Positions 41,156-50,961 of a DNA stretch of 64,000 bases are shown in pieces. The DNA is from Flavobacteriaceae bacterium D16 (lineage in GTDB: Bacteria; Bacteroidota; Bacteroidia; Flavobacteriales; Flavobacteriaceae). Made by a program: the position numbers and the translations under genes. Position 1 is the stretch's first letter, and each line of letters opens with the position of its first letter. The notes beneath the pieces were generated by a model. It did not search any database and had not been told where the DNA came from. It was given only the letters and a program-made list of their open reading frames with translations. Where the stretch lies: contig JAJTJC010000033.1 of the NCBI GenBank assembly GCA_021295155.1, forward strand, positions 62,001 to 126,000, written 5' to 3'.

Positions 41156-42484
41156 TCAGGGATTAATCCAGGAATGAAGTTTTCCGGGGGCATTAGTAGA
41201 TTTTAAAAATAACTTTCGCGACTTTTTCCATATGTCTTTTTTCAGGACAACCGGCCCTTTTGCCTGGTCGTTTAGCTGGGACTCCAAACGATCTATTTCC
41301 GCATAGAGGGGTTCATAGTTAGCACCGCTCGCAAAGCTTTGGAGGGTAGGATCAGAAGGCTGTAATTTTGAAATCCAGGTATACAGCTTTGGTAGGATAC
41401 GCCCTGCATTTTTTCCATCAACCACACTGAGAAACTGCTTGAAGGAATAAGCCTCGGAATTTCTATATTCCTTCAGTCTTGCCTTGATATATTTTCTACT
41501 CCAAAATACCAGTTTGAAGAGCAGGTAAGCGGCTAACCCGATTCCCATTAGTAATAAAGCAAACTGTTTTGGTGTGAGACCAAGAATAAGGGTGGGGGTT
41601 TTCAATGATTCTCCGGGCATTTCACTTTCAACCTCCACACTTAGGGAATCACGAATACTCGCCAATAGGTCCAGATTTGGATTGGGCTGTACATCAATCT
41701 GTTGAGAGGGTAAGGTTCGTTTTAAAAATCGTTTTTGTCTTGGATGCCACCATACAAATTCCATCTCTGGAATGACCACTGCCCCTTCCTTTTCAAATAA
41801 ATAACGAATGCCTTCTGTCCTTGTAGCGCTAATGGCAGTTTTTGTTTTGTTGGTTAACACGGAAGAACGCGTTGGATAATTTCCTACCCCTGGAATGGAA
41901 TCCCAGACCACAGGAGGAATTAGCTCTGCCACGGTTCCATAAACATTTCGTGAAATGCTGCGTTCTAAAACTTCTCCCACCTTTACCTGCTTGGGGTTGC
42001 CAGTCCATTTTTCCGAAGCTCTCACGTTAGTTGCAACCAACCATTGGTTTTTATCAACTGAAGACGGCCTGGGCTTTATTTTTATGATTTTTTCAGGAGT
42101 TTTTAAGATTCTTTTTACCCCTTTAAACCCTCCCTCCGGAGGTGTTTCTACCTCAATGTTCAATGCGGGAATCACCAAATCTGATTCCTCAAATGGAAAA
42201 ATGTTATAGATCAATTGAACCCCGGCATATGTAGTCCCATTAATTTTTTTTGAAACACTAACTGCCCTGAAATAGGTTGAAAAGGCTCCCGGTATCTGAA
42301 TATTGCCAACATCAACTCCCCTGGTAAAAAACGTCGAGGTATACGCCGAAATGGTCAGTTCAACTGCCTCACCCACATAAACGGTGCTTTTATTAGCACT
42401 AATATCGGCAAAGGCACGCTGCGCCCAGAGCACATGTGAACAGGAGAAGAATAACAATAAGGCAATACCATACCTTTTTACCAT
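41156..42484 (-). CDS. batD: BatD-like aerotolerance protein
   Basis: 442 residues: signal peptide (YGIALLLFFSCSHVLWAQ), an Ig-like BatD repeat (FADISANKSTVYVGEAVELT) and further beta domains (VEVETPPEGGFKGVKRIL). A membrane helix near 310-335 (FALLLMGIGLAAYLLFKLVF) precedes a cytoplasmic tail with helical repeats. BatD proteins act with BatA/B/C and a MoxR ATPase, a system linked to oxygen and stress tolerance. It is somewhat shorter than usual. It overlaps the batB/C gene by 7 bp and closes the operon. No batE gene follows. Confidence 0.85.
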   Translation of the reverse strand: MVKRYGIALLLFFSCSHVLWAQRAFADISANKSTVYVGEAVELTISAYTSTFFTRGVDVGNIQIPGAFSTYFRAVSVSKKINGTTYAGVQLIYNIFPFEESDLVIPALNIEVETPPEGGFKGVKRILKTPEKIIKIKPRPSSVDKNQWLVATNVRASEKWTGNPKQVKVGEVLERSISRNVYGTVAELIPPVVWDSIPGVGNYPTRSSVLTNKTKTAISATRTEGIRYLFEKEGAVVIPEMEFVWWHPRQKRFLKRTLPSQQIDVQPNPNLDLLASIRDSLSVEVESEMPGESLKTPTLILGLTPKQFALLLMGIGLAAYLLFKLVFWSRKYIKARLKEYRNSEAYSFKQFLSVVDGKNAGRILPKLYTWISKLQPSDPTLQSFASGANYEPLYAEIDRLESQLNDQAKGPVVLKKDIWKKSRKLFLKSTNAPGKLHSWINP

Positions 42485-44199
42485 TTTTTCAGGTCTTTTT
42501 TAGGTTTCATGTTCTTGGTTTTTACTTGGTGTGCAAATTTGCGTTTTAAAAAAAGGGAAGGATCATCATCTACTTTGCGCATCAGTACATTTTGTGAAAG
42601 GTCCTCGCTGCCAGCTGACAAATCTTCAGGTACTTCCTCCAATTCTTTGCCTGTTCGGATATCTGTTTCTACCGTTTCTTCCAGGCGCTCTACGGCCATA
42701 TCTTCTTCCGTGGCCTCCTGCCCACCTCCGCCAAGGTCTTCAGGACTTGTGTTTTCAATATTTTGGGCTTGAGTTTCCGTTGGCACCTCTTCTGCTTCAA
42801 AAAAAACATCCTGGTTCTTTCCCAAATATGATGTAGTCCGTTCCAGATTCACAGATGCAGCCTGCCATTCAGGATCAAGCAAGGCAGCATGTTCAAAGGC
42901 AATCTGTGCCATTGCCAGTTCCCCTGCTTTAAAGTAAGCCAATCCCAGATTATACTGTCCCCGTGACGTAGAATCTCTAGCTAGGGCCTCGATAGCTTTT
43001 GAGTAATCTCCAGCCTGGTAGTAGGCCGTACCTTTTCTCAATGGGTCGGTAAATAACATAGCTGCTTCTTCAAATTTACCCTGATCATACTTTTGCTGAG
43101 CACGGTATTCTGTTGTTAGCCATAATTCGGAAAACTCACTGTTCGGTGAGCAGGAACCTAAAAAGAATACTAATCCCAGGGAGTAGAGTACCCAGCCTCT
43201 TCGAAACCAAAACAGCATAAAAAAGGCAAAGGGTATTATGAAAATCAGACCTTCATCTTTCCAATTTTCCTTTGTTTCCTCTTCCTTTTCCCGGAATTCC
43301 AGTTCTTTTCTCAGGGTAGTGGCCAGTAATTCCATATCGCTGTCATCCAGGGTCATCTTACAGATACTAATATTGTCTATTGCTCCTATCTTTTGTATCA
43401 TTTGCTCATCTAAAGCTGAAATTACCGGCTTACCCTGTGCGTTCACCATAGGTCTTGAAGAGCGTGGCAATGGTACCTGTGCCCCTGCCGCAGTTCCCAC
43501 TGGGAGTATCACCACCTTGGTTTTGCCATCCATCACAAAATCCTGCAGTTGGGTAAAAGTAAGTTCATCAAAAGTATCGGTAACGAGCAATAAAGTCCCG
43601 GGTGCTTTGGTCGCTGAACCAAGACTGTCTGCCAATTTTAGGGCTGCTTCCAGGTCTGTTCCGGGAAAGGGAAGCACACCGGTATTGATACTTTTAAGAT
43701 AGCTTTCGATAATGGTGTAGTCTTTGGTGAGGGGTACCAGGGTATGGGCTGTCCCTGAAAAACCCAATAAAGCAATTCGTACTTTTGGATCTTTGTCCAG
43801 CAAATCAGCTATTTTAAACTTTGCACGTTCCAGCCTATTGGGCTGCAAGTCTTCGGCCATCATGCTTTGCGACAGATCCAAAGCGATTACCAGGGGGGTT
43901 TCTAAAATTTGATCGGGAAGGTCTATCTTTTCCCAGCTAGGCCCGCTTAAACCCACAATAGCCAGTGTCAATACCAGAAATGTGAGTATTTGCATCCATC
44001 GTTTAAAAACCTCACTGCCCTTGCTGATCACATAGGGCCTTAGATGAGGGGCTATGTGTTTTTTCCACTTAACCTGGTCCCGGATACCTATTAAACCGAG
44101 GACTAATATCAGGATAAGAGGCAGCATCAACCACAAGAATTGCGGTCTGAGAAAGTGAAATTCCTCCCAGTTGATATTTGCCAAGCGTTCAATGACCAT
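42478..44199 (-). CDS. batB: BatB-BatC fusion: VWA domain plus TPR region
   Basis: 573 residues. Two N-terminal membrane helices flank a basic loop. A von Willebrand A domain (about 83-280) has the MIDAS motif DLSQSMM and DTFDE. A third membrane region (about 315-345) ends at GSC. The C-terminal half has TPR-like helices (QYNLGLAYFKAGELAMAQIA) and an acidic tail, the features of BatC, so batB and batC are joined in one chain. It would sit in the inner membrane with VWA and TPR parts in the periplasm or cytoplasm as in other Bat systems. It overlaps neighbours by 11 and 7 bp. Confidence 0.88.
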   Translation of the reverse strand: MVIERLANINWEEFHFLRPQFLWLMLPLILILVLGLIGIRDQVKWKKHIAPHLRPYVISKGSEVFKRWMQILTFLVLTLAIVGLSGPSWEKIDLPDQILETPLVIALDLSQSMMAEDLQPNRLERAKFKIADLLDKDPKVRIALLGFSGTAHTLVPLTKDYTIIESYLKSINTGVLPFPGTDLEAALKLADSLGSATKAPGTLLLVTDTFDELTFTQLQDFVMDGKTKVVILPVGTAAGAQVPLPRSSRPMVNAQGKPVISALDEQMIQKIGAIDNISICKMTLDDSDMELLATTLRKELEFREKEEETKENWKDEGLIFIIPFAFFMLFWFRRGWVLYSLGLVFFLGSCSPNSEFSELWLTTEYRAQQKYDQGKFEEAAMLFTDPLRKGTAYYQAGDYSKAIEALARDSTSRGQYNLGLAYFKAGELAMAQIAFEHAALLDPEWQAASVNLERTTSYLGKNQDVFFEAEEVPTETQAQNIENTSPEDLGGGGQEATEEDMAVERLEETVETDIRTGKELEEVPEDLSAGSEDLSQNVLMRKVDDDPSLFLKRKFAHQVKTKNMKPKKDLKKW

Positions 44200-45187
44200 T
44201 CTTAAAAAGCATTTTTATTATTGCCATTGTACTGCCGATGAAGAGTTGCACAATGGCCAGCAATACGGCAAGGCCCAAGGGGTATTGATAAAGCAGTATC
44301 ACGGGTTTATATTCTTCCTCTTCGTATTCAATGGGTTCTAGTGTATCTAATTCGGCATAAATCTCACTCAAACGCTCGGTATCTATAGCCCTGAAATAGC
44401 TGGCACCGGTCATATTCGAAATCTCCTTCAGGGTTTTTTCGTCCAGGTCTGAACCCCGACTATTCGGGTCCCCGATTCCAATGGTATAAATCAGGATAGA
44501 ATCTTTCACTGCAAGATCGGCGGCATCCAGGGGGAGGATGTTTGTCCCGGAATCAACCCCATCTGTAAGCAGCAGCATTACCTTGGTTTTAATGGTATCT
44601 TGCTGAAACATGGTATTGCCCTTTACGATGGCCTTACCAATATTTGTCATCTGACCGGCCATGCCAACATCAGCCTCCTCCAGCAATTGTTCAACTGTCT
44701 CGAGGTCTGGGGTAAAGGGTGCCTGTATATAGGCGCTACTGCCAAAAAAAATCAGACCCATGCGGTCTCCTTTTCTTTGCCTGATAAAGTCGTGCAACAC
44801 GTGCTTTACAGCTTGCCAGCGGTTAGATTTTTGCCCCTCTATTTCCCAATCTTCTTCGGCCATACTAAAGGAAATATCTGCCAGGATCAGGAAATTACGA
44901 GATGTTTTAATCTTAAGTTCCGGATCTTCCACAAGCCTGGGGGAAGCAAGGGCTGCCAAGGTAAGAATCCAGATAAGCCACATACCCAACCAGCTAAAGA
45001 AATTCCTTCTTTTAACAAGGGCAGCAGTTCTTGGTTTTTCACCGGTATACTCCGCACTTTTTTGGAAGTTGGGGAGGTTTAGGGAGGCACTTTTCAAGCG
45101 CAGTGCAGGAAGCAGCCAAAAGAATAGTAATGGCAGTGGTAACAACCAAAAGATCCAGATATTTGCTATTTCAAAATTTTCAGGCAT
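44189..45187 (-). CDS. batA: BatA-like VWA-domain membrane protein
   Basis: 332 residues: two N-terminal helices, a VWA domain (about 88-280) with MIDAS residues in ADISFSMAEEDW and LLLTDGVDSG, and a C-terminal helix (LLYQYPLGLAVLLAIVQLFI). This is the standard BatA layout. It overlaps the preceding gene by 8 bp and the batB/C gene by 11 bp, so translation is tightly coupled through the operon. Confidence 0.9.
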   Translation of the reverse strand: MPENFEIANIWIFWLLPLPLLFFWLLPALRLKSASLNLPNFQKSAEYTGEKPRTAALVKRRNFFSWLGMWLIWILTLAALASPRLVEDPELKIKTSRNFLILADISFSMAEEDWEIEGQKSNRWQAVKHVLHDFIRQRKGDRMGLIFFGSSAYIQAPFTPDLETVEQLLEEADVGMAGQMTNIGKAIVKGNTMFQQDTIKTKVMLLLTDGVDSGTNILPLDAADLAVKDSILIYTIGIGDPNSRGSDLDEKTLKEISNMTGASYFRAIDTERLSEIYAELDTLEPIEYEEEEYKPVILLYQYPLGLAVLLAIVQLFIGSTMAIIKMLFKNGH

Positions 45188-45707
45188 GAGATCTTATCCA
45201 TTTTTTAGCAATTTTCACCAAGGATGCTAGATCCGAATTACTCTCCATTAATGGATGCATATTTCCTTTTTCGATCAACTCTTTATGATGGGTAAATGGC
45301 GTGTTTTTACCCGTAGTCTCAAGGAATTGCAACCATTCCTCTCCGTATAAAGGAGCTACTCTGGACCTTCCATATCCTGCTATAGCACACTGTTTGATCA
45401 AAATACGGATTTCATTGATTACAGAGGCCGGATCAGCCTGTGTGCCAGGTTTTTCCAGGTGGGAGAGGGATTTGAGTGCCTCACGTCTATATGCGTTTTT
45501 GTGGAAATTTTTTACCACTCTGTAGAGTCCCAAAGAAAGAATGGTCAATAGAACTCCTCCGAGTACATACCAGGCTGGTGTTTCCGGGCTAAAGGCTACA
45601 GACTCGGGTTCAAAAATGGGCTCCATTTCCGGAACAGGAGGGAGGCTGTCCTGTACCAGGAGCATTAAATGAAGTCCGGATACAACGATATCCATTAAAA
45701 AATTCAT
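45180..45707 (-). CDS. DUF4381-like small membrane protein of the moxR-bat operon
   Basis: 175 residues with an acidic/proline-rich N-terminal part (PPVPEMEPIFEPESVAFSPE), one membrane segment (WYVLGGVLLTILSLGLYRVV) and a cytoplasmic helical tail (INEIRILIKQCAIAGYGRSR). The position between the DUF58 gene and batA is where DUF4381-type proteins are found. It overlaps the DUF58 gene by 4 bp (ATGA) and batA by 8 bp. The function is unknown apart from the operon. Confidence 0.75.
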   Translation of the reverse strand: MNFLMDIVVSGLHLMLLVQDSLPPVPEMEPIFEPESVAFSPETPAWYVLGGVLLTILSLGLYRVVKNFHKNAYRREALKSLSHLEKPGTQADPASVINEIRILIKQCAIAGYGRSRVAPLYGEEWLQFLETTGKNTPFTHHKELIEKGNMHPLMESNSDLASLVKIAKKWIRSHA

Positions 45708-46639
45708 TTTCTTGGCCTTTTAAGGATATCCTTTAATTGATCTTCTATTTCGGAGGTTGTATTGATACGAAATATTGGGATACGATACTTTTTCATTTCC
45801 TCTTCAAAACGCACATAATCACTTTCGAAACCCTCTAAAAAATACTCTTTAATCTTATTCCGGGTTCCTTCAATTAAAATCTGTTGTTTCCCATCACCGG
45901 CGATAAGTTTTGTATTTGGGATATTGCGTTCCATAGGATCGTATACTTTGGCCAGGATAACATCGTTATGCCTCGAAAGATAGGCCAAATGTTTCATCAC
46001 CTTTGGGGAGTAGCGGTGAAAATCACTAATAATGATGATCAGAAAATCATGGGAAACGACATTGCGGATTTTTGCAAAAACCTCATTCAGGGCCACATCG
46101 AAGTCTACCGGGGAGGAGGACTCCAATTCTAAATTTCTTTTTACGATCTCCTTTAGGAAGCGGTAGATGTTTTTACGATCTCTTTTCGGCAACACAATAT
46201 CTATCCCCTCGTCGGCAAATACCACTCCACCAACACGATCCCCTTCTTTTAATATCCGGAAGGCGGCAAGGGCTGCAAGTTCTGCTGCCACTACCGATTT
46301 AGTCTTTTTTTGTGATCCAAAAAACATGGACTTAGATTGGTCCACAACGATCAGGGCAGGTTTTTCCTTTTCCTCGCTAAATACCTTTGTATGGGTCTTT
46401 TGGGTCCTGGCAGTTACTTTCCAGTCTATATTCCTTATATCGTCTCCCGCCACATAATTTCGAACCTCTTCAAAGTCGAGACCCCTTCCCCTTAATGAAG
46501 ACGCATGTTTTCCCCCGAGTATGGTTTTAACTTTCTGCTTTCGCGCAAGAAAACTGAAACCATGGGCCATCCCTTCCAGGTTTAACAGGTCTTTTAAATT
46601 TACGAAAACCCCTGAAGTATTTTCCTTAGGATTCTTCAT
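45704..46639 (-). CDS. DUF58 domain protein of the moxR-bat operon
   Basis: 311 residues with the DUF58 signature GRGLDFEEVRNYVAGDDIRNIDW-type region (about 50-70) followed by a VWA-like fold (ALIVVDQSKSMFFGSQ, with a DxSxS MIDAS). DUF58 proteins are thought to be partners of MoxR AAA ATPases. It begins 13 bp after the moxR stop. It is cytoplasmic and has no membrane segment. Confidence 0.9.
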   Translation of the reverse strand: MKNPKENTSGVFVNLKDLLNLEGMAHGFSFLARKQKVKTILGGKHASSLRGRGLDFEEVRNYVAGDDIRNIDWKVTARTQKTHTKVFSEEKEKPALIVVDQSKSMFFGSQKKTKSVVAAELAALAAFRILKEGDRVGGVVFADEGIDIVLPKRDRKNIYRFLKEIVKRNLELESSSPVDFDVALNEVFAKIRNVVSHDFLIIIISDFHRYSPKVMKHLAYLSRHNDVILAKVYDPMERNIPNTKLIAGDGKQQILIEGTRNKIKEYFLEGFESDYVRFEEEMKKYRIPIFRINTTSEIEDQLKDILKRPRK

Positions 46640-46651
46640 GTAAGCGCTTAT

Positions 46652-47617
46652 TTATCCTACTACAGCAACCTGCTTCAGCAGTTCATCGATTACTTCGTCT
46701 GGCGTTATTCCCTCTGCATTTGCTTCATAACTCAGGATGAGTCTATGGCGTAAACAGTCGTGAACAACACTTCTGATGTTATCCGGAGAAACAAAATCCT
46801 TCCCGTACATCCAGGCATGCGTTCTGGCAGAGCGATCAATGGCGATACTGCCACGTGGACTCGCACCAAATTCAATCCATTTTTGAAGCTCTTCCCCGTA
46901 TTTTTCAGGATAGCGAGTTGCTGATATGATATCTACGATGTATTTCTCCATATTTTCCGAGATACCAACTTTGGCAATTTCGTCCCTGGCGTCAAAAATT
47001 ACTTTCGGGGAGAGTACCTTCTTTTTTTTCTCAGCTTTTTTATGTTGTTCTTCGCGATTCAGCCGCATTATGCTCAATTCGGAGTTGTCATCGGGATAAT
47101 CGATCATCACATGCATCAGGAAACGGTCCATTTGCGCTTCAGGCAGGGGATAGGTGCCTTCCTGTTCAACAGGGTTCTGGGTAGCCAAAACCATAAATAA
47201 AGGCTCCATTGAATAGGTTTTGCCAGCTACGGAAACCTGTCGTTCCTCCATGGCCTCGAGTAGTGCCGATTGAACTTTAGCAGGAGATCGATTAATTTCA
47301 TCAGCAAGCACCAGGTTGCTGAAAATGGGGCCTTTTTGGAACAAGAATTTTTCCTCGCTCTCTGGTTGGTAAATCTCAGTTCCTGTAACATCTGAAGGCA
47401 GCAGGTCCGGGGTAAATTGTATTCGGCTTAGTTGGCAATCCAGTTCTTTTGCCAGCGCTTTAATGGCCCTCGTTTTGGCCAGGCCTGGAAGGCCTTCCAG
47501 TAATAAATTCCCATTTGCCAATAGCACCAGGATGAGGCGTTCTATTAATTTTTCCTGTCCGATAATGGAATTGGACATCTCTTCTTTTAATTGCTGAATG
47601 GCGGTATTTGTTGTCAT
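46652..47617 (-). CDS. moxR: MoxR-family AAA ATPase
   Basis: The start at 47617 (MTTNTAIQQLKEEMSNSIIG) gives 321 residues. Walker A is the MoxR form LLLEGLPGLAKTRAIKAL, Walker B VLADEINRSPAKVQS, sensor 1 ATQNPVEQEGTYPLPEAQMDRF, and arginine finger region ASPRGSIAID. MoxR ATPases act as chaperones for metal-cofactor or VWA-protein complexes. It is the first gene of the operon and has a good -7 box 30 bases upstream. Confidence 0.95.
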   Translation of the reverse strand: MTTNTAIQQLKEEMSNSIIGQEKLIERLILVLLANGNLLLEGLPGLAKTRAIKALAKELDCQLSRIQFTPDLLPSDVTGTEIYQPESEEKFLFQKGPIFSNLVLADEINRSPAKVQSALLEAMEERQVSVAGKTYSMEPLFMVLATQNPVEQEGTYPLPEAQMDRFLMHVMIDYPDDNSELSIMRLNREEQHKKAEKKKKVLSPKVIFDARDEIAKVGISENMEKYIVDIISATRYPEKYGEELQKWIEFGASPRGSIAIDRSARTHAWMYGKDFVSPDNIRSVVHDCLRHRLILSYEANAEGITPDEVIDELLKQVAVVG

Positions 47618-47646
47618 TGACCGATACTTGTTTAGAAACAAAAATA

Positions 47647-47654
47647 CAAAGATA
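47647..47654 (-). promoter_or_regulatory. -7 box of the moxR-bat operon
   Basis: Minus-strand TATCTTTG fully matches TAnnTTTG, 29 bases before the moxR ATG. No TGATnnnnATCA site lies 33 bp upstream. Confidence 0.6.
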
Positions 47655-47892
47655 ATTCATGTGTCTTTACGCCTTGTTGCTATTGATCAATTAAGTTCTT
47701 CCAGGGGTTTTCAATAAACCGCGAGATGCGAATACGCTGTTCTTGAGGTGCCAGCTAAGAGGAATTAGTTGGCCAATTTTGCCTCGATGCCCGAACATGT
47801 TTCCGGACTTGAATGGTTTTAAAACCTAAAATCTGATGTATTGAATTTAGGGCTCTTATGTTCTGAACCGCACTGCGGGGATAATTTTAGAC

Positions 47893-48774
47893 TTAGTTGT
47901 CAGGATTCTCTTCGGGTTCAAACTCATTAACCGGTGCGAGTTGAATATTCTTTTCCTTATTAGCGCTATAAATCCGTAATCGCAGTATAAAATCACTCGA
48001 TTTATCATTGGTTTCGGTGATGTTGCGTGTGCGATTGAAAATAGTGAATAATTCAAAGCGCCATCCATTTTCCAATTTATAGCCTATTCCAGGGGAGAGC
48101 CTTAGCAGGTCATTAAAGCGCTCTGCCCTTTTAAGGTTGAAGAATATCTCTGCAGATAATGGAAAATATAGACCTTCTGTAAAATTGAGATAGTGTTTTT
48201 TCCAACTAATTACGGCTGAAACCCTATGGCGAAGGCGAAAACCCGTCCTCAAACCTCCACCGTCAAATGATGTCTGAAACCGCTCTTCCAAACGGGAATA
48301 ATTATATAATTTAAATCCCTTAATGGTAGGGATGTTAAACTTCAGTCCCTGCAAGAATCTTATCTCCAGATTGTCATTTGCGTCATAGTTCCGCGTGTAG
48401 ATAACGCCTCCCCCTAATTGATATGAATTGATAAAAGCCCCTTCCGTCTGGAAGAGCTTGAATCCTTTCTTTGTTCGTATATTCAAGGTGGAAATCGTCA
48501 GGTACCGGTCGTAAACCTCAGGGCTGATCTTACGAAATCCCATCTGGGTACTTAGAAACTTATTTTCACCGAGAGCTTTGTTGAAGTTATAATCTACCCA
48601 GCCCTGCTGGTTGACCTTAACATCCTGATCTACAATGCTATCCTGTGAACTTGCTTTTGAAGCGTAGAAAAGGGTTATTGCGGTAACAAATAAAAGCTTA
48701 AACGCGCTTTTTTTTATCGCGTGTGTTAACACAACAGGAATCAAAAGATCAGGAATGGTCTTTTGGGTTTTCAT
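47893..48774 (-). CDS. DUF2490 outer-membrane protein
   Basis: 293 residues with an N-terminal hydrophobic signal (about 22-42). The DUF2490 pattern is present: WVDYNFNKALGENKFLSTQM near the N-terminus, YSRLEERFQTSFDGGGLRTGFRLR-like central strands, and LSPGIGYKLENGWRFELFTI. These predicted barrels are widespread in Bacteroidota and of unknown function. The start used is the first ATG, giving a long n-region. A later start cannot be excluded. Confidence 0.8.
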   Translation of the reverse strand: MKTQKTIPDLLIPVVLTHAIKKSAFKLLFVTAITLFYASKASSQDSIVDQDVKVNQQGWVDYNFNKALGENKFLSTQMGFRKISPEVYDRYLTISTLNIRTKKGFKLFQTEGAFINSYQLGGGVIYTRNYDANDNLEIRFLQGLKFNIPTIKGFKLYNYSRLEERFQTSFDGGGLRTGFRLRHRVSAVISWKKHYLNFTEGLYFPLSAEIFFNLKRAERFNDLLRLSPGIGYKLENGWRFELFTIFNRTRNITETNDKSSDFILRLRIYSANKEKNIQLAPVNEFEPEENPDN

Positions 48775-48850
48775 ATATGATTTCTGTACGGTATCGTCCG
48801 CAGATTCAGCAGAGCTGTTTAGGCTGATCGTCTCAAAGAGTTAGGCTTTG

Positions 48851-49354
48851 TTATTTTACTGTATAACCTTTACCTTCCATGCAGGCGCTGAACGCCTTTT
48901 TGAAGTTATCCATAAGGGCCTTCTCTGTAGCCGCCGCTGCCTGATTATTTTGTTGTTGCCGTCGTGCATCGCCCGCTACTTTGGCACGTCGCCCACGCAG
49001 ACCGCCCATAACGGCACCTATGGCAGCACCTTTGCCCGTATCTCCAGCAATGGCACCTATGGCAGCGCCCGCAGCGGCACCCCCAGCTGCGCCCACCACT
49101 GCAGTACCATCGGCAGACCGGTCTACCTGTTCTGCTTGCACTTTGGGTGGATTAATGGGATCTACTCCCGATTCTTCCTTAGCCCATTTGTAGCAGGCGA
49201 ATTCATCTGCATCCTGTTTGTCCTTATCCTGGTCATTTGATGGGAACACATACAGGCCTAAACTTTTGGCGATTGAAGTATCTGATTGTGCGTGGCTTAC
49301 CGTTATGGATGAAAGAAAGCAAAAACACATTAAGGGCAAAACTATATTTTTCAT
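48851..49354 (-). CDS. Exported glycine-zipper protein
   Basis: The start at 49354 (MKNIVLPLMCFCFLSSITVS) gives a signal peptide and 167 residues. The body has YKWAKEESGVDP, then a glycine-zipper block (VVGAAGGAAAGAAIGAIAG and KGAAIGAVMGGLRG) that can pack as membrane helices, followed by a Gln/Ala-rich helix and FSACMEGKGYTVK. This resembles the YMGG/17-kDa antigen-like Gly-zipper families found in the periplasm. The function is unknown. Confidence 0.75.
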   Translation of the reverse strand: MKNIVLPLMCFCFLSSITVSHAQSDTSIAKSLGLYVFPSNDQDKDKQDADEFACYKWAKEESGVDPINPPKVQAEQVDRSADGTAVVGAAGGAAAGAAIGAIAGDTGKGAAIGAVMGGLRGRRAKVAGDARRQQQNNQAAAATEKALMDNFKKAFSACMEGKGYTVK

Positions 49355-49364
49355 AGGATATCTT

Positions 49365-49859
49365 TTAAAGATCATTGGGATTTATAAATATATAACCTAG
49401 TTGTTCCAGGGCATCGGCTTCATTGTAAAAGGTATAGCTTTTTACAATCTTACCATTGGCAATCTTGTAGACCGTATTGGCCCATAAGGTCACTTTACCT
49501 TTATTGTCCTTGTACGTAATTTCCATTTCGGCCCAATTAGAAACCCAATCACCTTTATTTTCTCCCTCATCTACCTTCGCAGGTAAGATCTGAGAGCGCT
49601 TGTACTCGATTTTTTGATAGAGATCCTGTACATTTTTGTTCCAGTTCTTTATGGCTCCGGTTTTATTTATAGTATCGCCATAAGAGGGTCCAATCCCTAT
49701 ATAGTCTTCGGCCAGATAGGTATCCATGGCGTCGAAATCCATGTTTTCAACTGCGGTAACGTAGTTGTCAATAAGTTCAAGGTTCGCCTGGGTTACCTTA
49801 TTGCCAGGATTACAGGCAATTAAGGAAATGAAGATGCCTAGTATCAGTATATTTTTCAT
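49365..49859 (-). CDS. SnoaL/NTF2-like lipoprotein
   Basis: 164 residues: lipoprotein signal (NILILGIFISLIACNPGN), then an NTF2-like fold (NYVTAVENMDFDAMDTYLAE at the N-terminal helices and VTLWANTVYKIANGKIVKSY at the terminal strands). The cone-shaped fold could bind a small molecule, but no catalytic residues are evident. It is 10 bp before the glycine-zipper gene. Confidence 0.8.
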   Translation of the reverse strand: MKNILILGIFISLIACNPGNKVTQANLELIDNYVTAVENMDFDAMDTYLAEDYIGIGPSYGDTINKTGAIKNWNKNVQDLYQKIEYKRSQILPAKVDEGENKGDWVSNWAEMEITYKDNKGKVTLWANTVYKIANGKIVKSYTFYNEADALEQLGYIFINPNDL

Positions 49860-49918
49860 AAGAATAAACTATTGTTAAATATAAGGGAACTTTAAAAAAA
49901 GGTCAAACGCGAGTTACT

Positions 49919-50953
49919 TTATTCCATTTCTAACTCAAACGGATAAACCAGTTTCCAGTCATCCTTCATGCTAGCCACAGTCCAACCATTTGAAGCGGCT
50001 TCTTCAAGGCCTTTGTCCAAGCGGCCCACAGAGGATTCTCTGTCATAGGCCCACTCCCTTTCTGCGTCCGTATGGTGTACATACAGTTGAAAGGAGGGGT
50101 AACTACTGGAATCTGTCCATTGCAGCATCTGTAAATCCCCGTCCGAATTTCCTGCTGCAAAAACCGGTTTTCTACCAATAAACTTATTAATTCCAATAGG
50201 TTTTCCCGCTTTATCGTCAATGAAATCGATAGCTGGTAACTTTTTAATTACGGCTTGACCATCTGCTATTGTGAATTCAGTTTTTATACTGCTTCCTACA
50301 ACCTGATCTTTTGGAATTCCATAAGTATTTTCAACCCACGGCCGCATAAAATCGATACCTCCGCCTGAAACAATGAATGTTTTAAAGTCGTTTGCTCTCA
50401 AATAATCGAGTAGTTCCAACATGGGTTGATATACCAAATCGGTATAGGGCCTGTCGAATCGCGGGTGTTTTGCGGTCGCCAGCCAGTCTTTCACTATTTG
50501 TTCAAACTCATCTAGGGTATTACCCGCATGTGTAGCCATTACTATTTCCAATATACCATGTTCACCATAAGAGCTTAGGGTCTTCATGTCATCTTCAAGA
50601 ACCGCTTTAAAAGGCTGATTATCTTTCCATTCAGGATGCTCAGGGGCCAGGGCCTTTACACGGTCAATGGCAAAGAATAATTGAAAATAAGCCGGTTTTT
50701 CAGACCACAGGGTACCATCATTGTCAAAGGTGGCGATCCGGTCTTCGATGGGAATGAAATTAGGGCTACCCTCTTCCGCAGACTGTTTGACAAAGGTCAA
50801 TATGGCGGCTTTTGTTTTCCCCTCTTCCCAGGAAGGTAAGGGATCTGCCTGAGCCGTGTCATCACTGGTTTTAGCTTCTTTGGTATTCGTTTGGTTACAA
50901 GCCACAAATAGCAAGAAAGCCATTAGCCAAATCACTTTAGATCTCATTTTCAT
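49919..50953 (-). CDS. HAD-family phosphatase lipoprotein
   Basis: The start at 50953 (MKMRSKVIWLMAFLLFVACN) gives a lipobox and 344 residues. The HAD motifs are motif I TFDNDGTLW (nucleophile Asp), motif II FIVSGGG and a motif IV-like ending FAAGNSDGDLQML, as in phosphoserine-phosphatase-like enzymes. Being exported, it probably dephosphorylates a substrate in the periplasm. It follows the sulfatase gene on the same strand but a strong terminator stands between them. Confidence 0.85.
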   Translation of the reverse strand: MKMRSKVIWLMAFLLFVACNQTNTKEAKTSDDTAQADPLPSWEEGKTKAAILTFVKQSAEEGSPNFIPIEDRIATFDNDGTLWSEKPAYFQLFFAIDRVKALAPEHPEWKDNQPFKAVLEDDMKTLSSYGEHGILEIVMATHAGNTLDEFEQIVKDWLATAKHPRFDRPYTDLVYQPMLELLDYLRANDFKTFIVSGGGIDFMRPWVENTYGIPKDQVVGSSIKTEFTIADGQAVIKKLPAIDFIDDKAGKPIGINKFIGRKPVFAAGNSDGDLQMLQWTDSSSYPSFQLYVHHTDAEREWAYDRESSVGRLDKGLEEAASNGWTVASMKDDWKLVYPFELEME

Positions 50954-50961
50954 AGTAATTA

